This document shows, piece after piece, positions 36,115-46,567 of a stretch of DNA of 64,000 nucleotides (position 1 is its first letter; each line of letters opens with the position of its first letter). This stretch comes from Spinacia oleracea (taxonomy: Eukaryota; Streptophyta; Magnoliopsida; Caryophyllales; Amaranthaceae). Position numbers and translations under genes: made by a program. The notes below the pieces were generated by a model. That model did not search any database. It was given only the letters and a program-made list of their open reading frames with translations, and had not been told where the DNA came from. The stretch lies in contig NC_079488.1 in assembly GCF_020520425.1 (NCBI RefSeq), positions 91,059,285-91,123,284 on the forward strand, given 5' to 3'.

Positions 36115-38867
36115 TGTAATCCCCCGTAAATTTATAAATTTTATTAAATATATTTTAACGTATATTATTTATAATTAAATAGAATTTATGAAGTTTAGTA
36201 ATAAATATATATTTAACGTAATTTATTTTTATACGTTCTAAATATTTCAACGATTTATGAAATCAAAAAAAATAATTTTAGAATTTTATGTTGAAAAGAA
36301 TTTGAATTGCGAAAACACGTTCGATTGAATTTGGAAAACAATATTAACTGGTTTTGGATTCAAACAAACTCAATTCTAATCCTAGCCCAAATTGACAAAG
36401 CCCAAAACAAGAAAACCCATATTATCAACCCATAATTCAACTTCACGTAAAATCAAGAAAGCCAAAAACCCTCTTCTCTCCTCTCCTCCAATTCACGTGA
36501 AAAGCAAGCAAACTCTCTCTCTGCTTCAGCCACCGCCGCCCTCCTTGCTGTTGTCCCTCACGCCGCCGGCCAACCACCTCAGACGCTCCTCCTCCGTCGC
36601 GTGCAACCTTCCTCGCCGGTAACTCCTTCTTCCTCCTTTTCTCCTTCGGTTTTCCTTCTCCCTTTCGTTCTCTCCTCCTTAATGCTTGTGTTCATTTGTT
36701 GCGACAGCCACCTGCACCCCGTCGCTGCCGCCAACCAACCAGCACCGGCCGTTGGCCCCTTCCCTTCTCCTTCGCGAAGCATCAACACTCCTCCTTTTCT
36801 TTCTCCTCTGCGTGCGTTTCCTCCTGCTTGCACCACCAGCCACCTTCGGTCACCCTGCTGCGCCACCACCCATCGCCGCGCTGCCACTGTGGCATCGCCG
36901 TGCTGCTGCACCAACCGCCGTCAGCTCTTCCTCCCTTCACTTTTTGGTTTACTCCTAACCCTAAGCTAATTTAATGTTTTAATTATGTTTAATTAATTTA
37001 ATTTATGTTTTCTTGAATTAAATTTTATAGTTTTATAATTTAATTATGAATTTCAGATTATATGTTTTGCATAATCAAATTATTAATTTTCAGATTATGT
37101 AATTGAATTGGAATTTGAATTTTAATTATTTAAAGCATGAAATTTTAAGGTTTTAAAGGTTTAATAGTTTTGAAATCATGGTAGAATGATTATAAATTAT
37201 TAAAGTTATTGTTTTTATGATTTCAAAGTTTTGGGAGTAGTTTGAAATTAGTTATATTGCTGAAAATTTAAAGTATGATGTTTGCGAAGAGTTTTCAACG
37301 AATTTCAATAATTAATATAATAATTATGATGCTAGGAAACCAAATATTCAAGTTTCGATATTGAAAAATGTTCTAATTATGTTTAGGAAGGGTTTGAAGC
37401 TCCCTAATGTTGTTGAAAATTCAATATGAATTGATATGAGTCTATATTGGTTGTTGTTAGGTGGAGAATTCTCCGTAGGCGACTTTTGAATTATTAAAGT
37501 GGTCTTGCAGTTTGTTTACACAAGGTACGTACATACCTGCGTGCTTGGAATGTGTGCTAATTGTTGAAATCATGTTGATATTATTGTTGAACTTGGTGAT
37601 GTTGATATTATAGACAAACTTGGTTATATGGAATGTGCATGTTTAATACTGTTGGACAAACTTATTGAACTTATTTTGCACTATAAGAACTGTAACATGT
37701 TAGTATGGATGTTTGATACAAACATGTTGGTTGGGAACACTAGATTATTCTATATGATTGGGTTGGATCAATTGGTTGTTGTTCCCTTTCTATCTTTTCA
37801 CTACTTTATAAGGGCGGAGGACCTTGTTTAGTAAGTTGAAACTCTATGCCCATATACAGGGTTGCTCATGGTTAAAGGAAAGGTTGGTTAAGTTGGAATG
37901 AGTCTTGATTGATGCTTTTATGATCACTTACTTAATTCCAAGATAAAAACAGTTGTGAACAAATGTGAATTGTCTGTCTTATGTAATGGTTGAGTCATAA
38001 CGGAATCTCAATTTGTAAATCATGTAAAGTGAAACTGAATAGCAATAGCTTTAGACTGTGCACGTCTGAAGTGACGGACAAACAGGAGTTGGGGTTCATG
38101 GTGGTAGCCCATGGCCTTTAATTCGGACCGGATTGATCACCGTGTCCTATTTTTATTTAAACGTTCCTCGATATCGCAGGTCACTGAGGTTACGGAGTCG
38201 CGCCCGTACCTCGTCTTCCTTAGTGAAGACTTCTGGATGGTCAACTCGGTCCATTGTCTATTTCAACTAAAATAATATTTTTGCTAAAAGTCTAGCCTAG
38301 TCTAGTCTGGTCAAGTATGGTCGTCAAACTATCATGTTTTGTCTGCCCTTGTTTGTGTTCATTAGTATCATGTTAGGGTTGTTCGTTTAATAGAATCATG
38401 TAGGGATTATTATTGATTTAGTATGTAGTACTCAGCTTTGCTGATTACGTGCTTTTGCTTGTGCATGTTGATCATGGCTATGCCTTATTGATCCTGTGAT
38501 GACCCAATCTTTGGTGAGCAGTCTCTAAGGATCAATAAGCATTGTCCATCTGCAGGTTTGAAGATGTTGCATCATTGGGATCGGGAATAGAGAGCTTGTA
38601 TTTAGTTTTGATTTGCTAAGTTGACTTGGGTTTGCTTAATTGGACTTTAAACTTGTCATACTATTTATATTTCCTTATTTTCGTTGGTTGATTTTTGGGA
38701 CTAAACCTGTAATCGATTATTTATAAACCTAAAGTTAGTTTTATGTTTTCCGCTGCAAAATTCTGAATAAGCCGTTACGTTTTCACACGGGCGATAATGC
38801 CTTGATAATTCTCTACGTTTATATTAAAAGGTTATTTTAGAAAAGAGAGAATTGTCGGGGTGTTACA
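36115..38867 (+). repeat. 3' LTR of the young gypsy element
   Basis: Same length as the 5' LTR (2753 bp) with only about four base differences seen across it. Confidence 0.9.
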
Positions 38868-38872
38868 GTAGC

Positions 38873-40138
38873 CATGGTGGAGCAAGAGTTTAACAAGAAA
38901 ATAAGCAATGTATGAAGCAACCTTAACATTAATGGTGGCGCAAGAGTTTAACAAGCAAAGAATTAATGGTGACGCAAGAGTTGTACAGCTTAACCCGAAA
39001 CAACTTTCCTACCTCCGAGAAAACTGTCCGACGCCTGGACTCTACCTCCTGATCAAAGGCCCGACACCTGGACTCCACCTAATAAAAAACCGAAGTTCAT
39101 TAATCATTTACTATACATAATTTGAAAGATTGATCAATAATTAAAAAGCAAATAAAACAATTAAACCACACAAATCTTAACATAGCAAGGAGGGATTGAC
39201 CGAATGCAATCAATTGATGGTGTTTGCTGAAGAAGGAAGAAAGTCGGGGAAGAAAATGAAAACGAGTTCATGGGGGTGGGCATATTTGATGACTTATTAG
39301 AGCGCCACGTAGGAAATCTAATGGTTTCAGCCAATGAAAAATAAGATTTCTAATTTAGTTTTGAATTAAAAAAACGAGTGCCACTTAGATAATTAATTAG
39401 GTGTCACATAGATATTTTAATTAATTACTAATATATACAACTCAATCCAAAATCAAACACTCTAATAATTAAGAAATAAATCTAAAATAAAAATCATCAA
39501 AAATCAAACACTAATCTAAAATAAAATTCAATCCAAAATCAAATATTAATCTAATACTAGAGCGCCATGTAGGAAATATAATGGTTCGACCAATGAAAAA
39601 TAAGACTTCGAAATTATTTTTAAATTAAAAAGTCGAGTGCCACATAGATGAATAATTAGGTACCACGTGGATATTTGTATTAATTAATTATTAATATTAC
39701 GCAAAGTATACAATTTCATCCAAAATCAAACATTCGAATAGTTAAAAAATAAATCTAAAATGAAATTCAATTCAAAAAATAAAATAAAAAATAATCTAAT
39801 ATATAAAATATAGCAGTTGGTATATATAAGAGTTTTAGTTTAACTTAACAATTTAATAATAGAATTCGTGCATCACATGGGCTAAAATTTAGTGTATGAA
39901 TAAATAAGGGCATTTTTATCTTTTAAAACTTTATGTGTCATTATTAACTTATTCTACATTTAGGGTTTCTTGTGCTTCATTTAGTATCTACGTTCAGGTA
40001 TAATAAGAAAAGATAGCATAAGATAAAATAAGTGTCAATAATTTCAGATAAGATAATACAAATTACTTTGTGTAAGATGAAACAATAGCCAATAATTTAA
40101 AATAATTCAAAATTAGAAGTACTTAGTATAAGATAAAA
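38873..40138. other. Intergenic repeats, no gene
   Basis: Positions 38876-38992 contain three diverged copies of a unit like atggtggcgcaagagtttaa. Segments at 39296-39420 and 39555-39690 are related to each other (agagcgccaygtaggaaat ... gtgccacwtagat) and, inverted, to 28425-28510. A Helitron-like 3' end (CATCACATGGGC then taaaatttag) lies at about 39866-39893 on the plus strand. Confidence 0.5.
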
Positions 40139-41045
40139 CTAGTGTGTGGCTCAGGCGTTGCTCCGGATTTTACTTTTAGTGGGGTTTACTTTTTTGTAAA
40201 AATGTTCCCGTTTATAAAAGATTGTATTTAACATTTATATGGGAAAATATAACATAAATTGTAGCTAGTTAAGATGGTAGGTAGTGAAACTTTAATTCAT
40301 GAGGTTTGATGTTCGATCCTTGCTACATGATTTTTTGGTTGTCAATAACATGCCATTTATAAGTGGTGACGTGGCGTAATAAGGAGGAGACATACGTGAC
40401 ACATATATATTTTCATAAACGCCTTTTAATATATTACTAGTGTGTGGCTCGGGCGATGCCCCGATTGCTACATTGAATAGTCAAAATTTTAGATTTTTCT
40501 TGAGCAAAATATTTGGCAAGATACATTTAAAGCATTAAGTGAAAGCATTCATCAAGTTCGTCAACTACACAAACACACTAAGTCATTTACATGAGAAATA
40601 ATTTTTCAATTGCATCATCTTACAATTTGTATAATTTGTTTTCTAGTGAAATTAAGTGATTCAAAATTAACAAACACCAAATTAGATACATGCAACCATG
40701 CAAGGCATTTCTGTAGTTGATGCTTAATTATGAGACTTATGACATCATGTTTATTCATGGTTGTCCTAATTTTTTTTTTCCCAAAATAGTCAATAGAAAA
40801 TAAAAAGTCGCATAAAAGTTTAGTTGTTGTAAACTTCATGTTAACATTCATTTATAAATTAATGTAAAGAGATAAACCACAAATTGTTGTTGGTTAAGAT
40901 GGTAATGAGAGTTATTGATTTTTGGTTGTCCATGATATGACATATCATTTGGTGAGTGGATGATGTGGCGCAAAGGGAAGAGTACTTCGTGCCACATAAA
41001 CATTTTTCTCAACGCCTTTAAATATATTAGTATAGATAGTACAGA
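40139..41045 (-). mobile_element. Helitron (D), split by a nested Helitron
   Basis: On the minus strand the 3' end reads GGAGCAACGCCTGAGCCACA then CACTAG before a host T (40138 complement). The 5' end, found only after removing 40437-41036, reads TCTGTACTATAATATATTAA then AAGGCG after a host A. Its own length is about 307 bp. A tRNA-like stretch lies at about 40259-40325. Confidence 0.7.
40437..41036 (-). mobile_element. Helitron (C), nested in Helitron D
   Basis: On the minus strand it begins TCTATACTAATATATTTAAA after a host A (complement of 41037) and ends GCCACACACTAG before a host T (complement of 40436). A GGGGC-AT-CGCCCG hairpin-like stretch lies near 40450-40463. It is 600 bp, has no helicase, and is related to D at both ends. 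Confidence 0.75.
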
Positions 41046-41413
41046 TAACATAGAGGTAATAAAATTAGTTTAAGGCCAACAAGATAAGACGGTATAATAT
41101 AGTAGATCTTGATTACGGATTGTACCGGGCTTTGGTCCAACTTCGGGTACAATAATGAGAACCAATGTTTTTAGAACTACACCCAGGTTGAGTACGTGAC
41201 TAATAGTGGGTCTAGATCGGAATCCAATGATAGGAAGTAGGAACTTTGCGCAAAAGCAAAGCCTAACTAAAAATGCCTAAAAACTTGATTCAAAGCCCAA
41301 ATAAGACCAGTCAAGTGGTCACTATTCATTAATGGCCCAAACACATGGTGTTTTCCTCTTTCTATAGCCCATATCCCTGTTTGACACTGGTTGATGTATG
41401 AATTCCTTATCTA

Positions 41414-41711
41414 TCTATTACATTATATTAAAACAGACATTACGAATGACACATGTGATCACTTCCTGATGTATATTTTTCCCGCCAAAAACCTCTTTCC
41501 TAAAAAACATATCTACTTAATTTATTACTTCGTATTTTATTTTATCTCCTTTTGTATAAATTGTATATATATGGAAAAAAAATAAGATGATAGATTATAC
41601 AGTATTAGACGATTTTGATAATTTTTTAGTCAAATTGACATATCAGTTATAGAAAATATATTTACTCAGTATTTGGCCAAATTAACATATTAAGCATATC
41701 AAATACTTTAG
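41414..41711 (+). mobile_element. 3'-truncated relative of Helitron A
   Basis: It begins TCTATTACATTATATTAAAA followed by CAGACATTACGAATGACA, the same 5' end as Helitrons A and B. It stays similar to A through ttagtcaaattgacata and gaaaatatatttactc. The similarity fades near 41711 and no CTRR end with hairpin follows. Confidence 0.6.
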
Positions 41712-44604
41712 TAAACTAGTTGTTGGATCGTAGGCTAGCGCGCACGATCCCCCAAGGTATACAAAATAATTTTTGTAAAAATGTTACTTAAAAGCTAGAA
41801 ACTTACAATTTATGGTAAATGCTAGGAATGATATGCTAAAGTTAGATATTGAATTTACATATAATAGACAATACTAAACCATAAATACGTTTACGATGTA
41901 TGTGTTTTATATCGATAGTTCGAAGGTACAATATATAGGAAATTATATGAATAAAGAAAACAATACATTTTGTATTACAAAATTAGAATGACGCGGAGTT
42001 GATACAGAGTATTAAGTGATGATATTCTCGGCCATCATATCCACTTCCTCATCAACCACAAGACGAGATTTATATGGGGATGAGTTAACCTTTGAACATT
42101 AAACAACGTTAAAAATATTCGTCAAATAAAGTCAAATCTAAAATCAACGCCAGCAAACTGCCTAGACTTATGTAAATGAAGGAGGGATTGTCTCAAATAA
42201 CATGCTTAGCTCCATAGTCTGAGGAGATTGTCATTTCCACAAAAGCATGCCATCATGCAATAAATTTCATAGTCTCATTAAGATGTTATTTTATGGAAGG
42301 GAGAAATCTCATATCATGTGATCCAAACTAAAATTGGTTCAGAGAATGGTGAGTATAACTTCAAAGAAACAAGAGGAGAAGATACATAAGACAAGAACAA
42401 ATAATAAAGAAAAGAGTTTCCTAATAGGAAAAGTTTAGATTGACCTATATTTCTCTGCATATGCTTATATGAGAAGATAGGATAAGCTTCTAGCTAATGT
42501 CTGAACTTTGGGGACATTTAAAGTTCAGACACATGATAACAAACCTTAAGCATCTCTTTTACAAGGAATTAAGCACTTCAAATTCTAGAAATCTAAGTAG
42601 AAAGTATTATAAGAAGGCAAATAGAGGGAAAATAATCTATCTAGACAATACTTACACGGGCTTGAATCTAGTGAGATCAAACAAACGCTCAATAGATTTT
42701 TTATCATGATGTTACAATAAAGCAATCATCAAAGTTTAGTTCATTACCCTTGAAAATAAAATAGATTATAGGCCTTGTTATACACATGCTTTTGAATCTC
42801 CATCTGCTTAAACGATAAAGCCTCCGACCAATACAACGAAGAGAGAGGCACCACAAAATCACCTATTTATAGGAACTAAAAACCATTCCTTTTAACTGAC
42901 ACATATATTTCCAGATATGGGGGTATCAAATGGAAGCCCTGTATTTGACAGAAAATTTGATAGTCTTCCCAATGGAGGAACTTGAAAGTTTCTTCTATCA
43001 GTCGTTTATAGACTGTTGGAGGAAAACCAAAAGAATAGGGTTTGTAAGTATGAGTTTTCTTTTATTCTGTATCTGTTGGCATTAAAATACAAAACTCCTT
43101 TACCCCTTTATGAGGCAGACCTACATCTTATATTTGTACCCCAAGTCATGTTGCTTTCACATGTATGAAACTACGGCAAGGAAAGACTGAATTCTTTGAC
43201 CACATAAAAATCAGGGACATACTTTAGAAGAAGGATACAAACCTCAAAATTTAGAACACGAAGTCCCCTGATGAAAAAATCAAATAGTGACTTCATTTTT
43301 TTTTTTGCAAAGGGAGCATGACAAAGATACGGGAGTACCTAAAAAATGGAGGATTTCGGAGACCAAATCTTGGAATATAAGGTGGTTGTTGGCTTGTCTC
43401 ACCATTGTTAAAGATTCATTATAACTCACAATTACGGTTCCATCGCCAAAGCTGGCACAATCAATCTGCGGTAATGGCCTAGAACACAAATAAAACAGTC
43501 ATAATATTCATGATTAGTATAACAAATGTGGAGTTCAAATATTTCCAATCACGGAAAATAGAGATTCCTTCTAGCCTTGGTACATATATTACCACATCAA
43601 TACCGCAAGACCATAAAGGACGAGACAAAAAGATTAGTACGAAACGGGTAGGTATTGTCCAATACCGGGGAAAAGACAATAAAAGCTTATGATGCAACTA
43701 ATTATTTCTGAAATTCGGATATTGTACAAGGATTGTCAAAAAAAAGGAAACAACTTTTTAGTTTTGACTTTGCTAAAGCATATTACGATATCCAACAACA
43801 GGAAAATACCAGGTACAATTGTTACACTCTGAGCAATGTTGTAACATATTTATGGCCTACTCAAGTGCTACATGCAGAGAACATAATGTGTGGATTCCTG
43901 GCCTATTGCGTGGAGGTGTTTCTTTTGGAGCAGGAACAATATTCACACTCCACAATATATATTGGAAAAAAGCTTGCACATTCCTCCATGTAACTGCAAA
44001 AGAAACAAAGCTTATTAAACAAAATCCACCTAACATTTCTTACAGTAAACACTTTGCAGAGAACCCCCAAGGCCCCAAAGACATAACATAGTATCAACAA
44101 AACAAGTGTCCCGCATCCAACTACATGAATCTTGAAATAATTCAACTTTCTTAAAACTCGAATAAGAAGGGATTGGATAATTCATACAGTAAATGGTACA
44201 TTAACACAACCTGCCAATTGCTCCATTCACCCATCCCCTTCCACAAGAATAAAACATTATTACAATCTTTAAAACATGCTTGGACACTAATTGGATCCTC
44301 CACAGAATCCACAAATCTTTACAATTCTCACCATCCACATAGTGCACCAATCTCCGGTGTACAATATTTATGGTACATCACTTAGCGTCATAAACGGTTA
44401 ACAATTCTGATCCTCCCATAATCCCATCCTTGTGAAGGACATCAACAAGAAGATGACAAGTAAGAGGACACTATATTATTGAAACTGCACATTATTTTAT
44501 ACCAAGAATAGATGATAGTAAACCAGTCTAGTCACCTATGAATGCCCATAAGCACGAAAAACAGTAAAAAACTGTGGTTTTCCACGAACATCGTAGAAAA
44601 CCAT
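41712..44604. other. Unassigned 2.9-kb stretch
   Basis: I recognise no gene or repeat family here. On the minus strand there is a TATAAATAG box at 42868-42876. Splice-like borders occur near 42645 (GTAAGT) and near 42090 (AG acceptor, then a short frame ending MMAENIIT and a stop). Open frames at 43280-43489 and 43479-43697 (minus) match nothing I know. This could be a decayed gene, an old repeat or a non-coding transcript unit. Confidence 0.3.
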
Positions 44605-44906
44605 GCCATCGTCCCAGAATACTCGAACCGGTTTGACCGGCACAGAGTTTAATGCAATGTAATTGCCTTATTATTTAATTAGATGGTAACTGATAATGGG
44701 GTATTCTTTTTAATATAGATGGTGGAAAATGTGTCAACTTTTTAAAGAATTTAGTGAAAAATGACTCATTAATGTTTTTTCTAGGGATATAGGTGGGTTC
44801 ATGAGTAAGTATATTATTAATAAAAGTTGTCATTTATAGAAATGGTGCGAGTAATACGGGACGACTTTATACGGAAAGCGGTGCGAGTATTCCAGGACGG
44901 AGGGAG
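44605..44906. mobile_element. Stowaway-like MITE (relative of 2879-3203)
   Basis: It shares accggtttgaccggcacaga and the right end gcgagtattccaggacggag with the element at 2879-3203, followed by TA. The left end is degenerate. Confidence 0.65.
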
Positions 44907-44928
44907 TATAATAATATAGTAATATTTA

Positions 44929-45306
44929 GGAAATTTGATGTAACACTACCTTTAAGTTTGGTGGTTTTGTGAATTACTACCTTTTAAAAAGAAAATTATA
45001 TTTTACTACCTTATAAGTTTGCTTTGTTTGATTAACACTAGCATTTGACGTTTTTCGTTAACTTTTTTCGTCTTTGAAACCCACTACATCAATTATTTTA
45101 TATGAGAAATGAACAAAACGACAAATGAACTGAGGTATTTAACAGAATATAAGATATACACGACGGAAAACATTAAGGAAAAACGTCAAATGGTAGTGTT
45201 AGTCAAGCAAACCAAACTTATAAGATAGTTAAATTTAAAAAAACTTTTTTAATGGTACCAATTCATAAAACCACCAAACTTTAAGGTAGTGTTTCACGAA
45301 ATTTCC
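44929..45306. mobile_element. Mutator-like MITE
   Basis: A perfect 9-bp duplication TAATATTTA (44920-44928 and 45307-45315) flanks long inverted ends. The left starts GGAAATTTGATGTAACACTA and the reverse complement of the right starts GGAAATTTCGTGAAACACTA. Similarity continues through aagtttggtggtttt for roughly 130 bp. A 9-bp duplication is the Mutator signature. It is 378 bp and non-coding. Confidence 0.8.
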
Positions 45307-45315
45307 TAATATTTA

Positions 45316-45860
45316 CAACATATTAAAGGAGAGAACTAATTTTTTACATAGTTTATATTATATTTTTTAAAGGAAAAACCGATCCGGTCCAAAACCTAAT
45401 TTTATAGGATTTTGGACCGGACCGAAAACCAGAAAATGATATTTCTCGACCCGGAGACCGAATCGATTGCCTTTGATCCGATCCGGTCCGAGCTGAGTCA
45501 TTTTTGTCCGGTCCATTTTTACGGTCCTGACCAATTTTTGCACACCCCAAATATTAATCATCCAGATCCACAATTTTAAAAATAAATCATTTAGATGATT
45601 TAGATCAAATCTGCACCACTTATTGTTAAAAAAATCAACCAAAACAAAAGGTTAAACATTATTTGATCCGCCTAAACCCACAGCTTCACATCTCACACCC
45701 CCTGTTCTTCCTTAAATAAAAAAACAATAATTGCGCAAGTGGTCAGATAGTGACATTAGTATCTTACTATCTTAGTGCTTTGCAAATACCTCCACATCAA
45801 AATTTCAAATTCCATCATCTTTGTTGTCAACCGTATTCTGTTTCTCTCTCCTATTTCTGC
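45316..45860. other. Upstream region of CYP51 with a GATCCGGTCC-rich stretch
   Basis: Positions 45375-45520 repeat gatccggtcc/ggaccgga motifs of the type common in degenerate hAT-like elements. From about 45690 the sequence becomes C-rich and leader-like. I could not place a TATA box with confidence. Confidence 0.35.
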
Positions 45861-46567
45861 GTTTTCATGATCTGGTAATACTTCTTTCTCTATTAATCTT
45901 TGAATTTTTGTGATTGATGCATGTAATTGCTACTTAATTTGATTGATTTTCTTGCTTAACTAGATTAATTTTCCAGTTTATAGCATAATCTGTTGTTCTT
46001 CGATCCGTAATACCAATCAATGATATGGGTTCTGTTAACTCGATATTACCGATGAAAATATATGTTAATGGGTTGATTAGTAATTGATTAAGTTGAGTTT
46101 TCTAGAACTTTTAAGTTGGATATTTGGATTATTTGTCAATTTGTCTGCTGCTTATATTATTCATCTGTTTCAAGATCTCTTTGAGTTGTTGCTGTTTGAA
46201 AGAATGGTGGGTGGGTGGGTTTGGATTTATGTATGCAAATGGATGACTTACAAGTTACAACTATTGATTTATCTTCAATGTATGTAAACTTCGCAATGGG
46301 GTGACTTTATGTGATCTGGGGGACTATGTTCGTTGTATACAATACACCCGGCATATACAAGAGCTATTGTTGTTAATATGTGTTGGATAAGTCACTTGGG
46401 TTTGAAAATGGCTTGTGGGATTTTGATATTTTTAGTTGAGGAAGAGTTTCAATAGTATGGGGACATTTCTTTTCTTGTTCTTTAGAATTCTAGACACTGT
46501 TGTACAAAAGTCTTGGTTCTTGCTCCTTGGCTAATTGTTTTTACTTGATTCTTCAGCTGTTACAAAC
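45861..46567 (+). promoter_or_regulatory. CYP51 5' leader with probable intron and overlapping uORF
   Basis: A GT donor at 45875 (TCTG|GTAATA) and a pyrimidine-rich AG acceptor ending at 46556 (TTCTTCAG|CTG) define a probable 5' UTR intron of 682 bp. If so spliced, an upstream ATG at 45867 opens a 14-codon frame (MICCYKHGAGHHGQ). It runs across the junction and past the main ATG at 46568 in another frame. A uORF overlapping the main start usually lowers translation. Splicing here is predicted by eye only. Confidence 0.5.

Larger units (their letters stand above)
28891..38867 (+). mobile_element. Ty3/gypsy LTR element, very young LTRs, decayed interior
   Basis: A 9977-bp element with an exact 5-bp duplication GTAGC (28886-28890 and 38868-38872). 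LTRs begin TGTAATCCCC and end GGGGTGTTACA. They are both 2753 bp and differ at only about four positions by eye, which suggests insertion around a hundred thousand years ago at usual plant rates. The interior holds a degraded primer site (about 31647), an acidic frame (32756-32941), a gag-like part (about 33540-34010), a reverse-transcriptase-like part (about 34080-34740) and weak RNase H/integrase-like traces (about 35340-35760). It is clearly broken, with probably ten or more breaks. The purine tract before 36115 follows GACGAAACTTC, as in the first element. Confidence 0.85.

Noticed and set aside
40259-40325. A functional tRNA gene
   Set aside because: Box-like motifs are present but there is no convincing acceptor stem or full cloverleaf, and it sits inside a Helitron. 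Kept only as a finding.
46084-46287. 67-residue frame before CYP51
   Set aside because: It falls within the predicted leader intron and has no motif.
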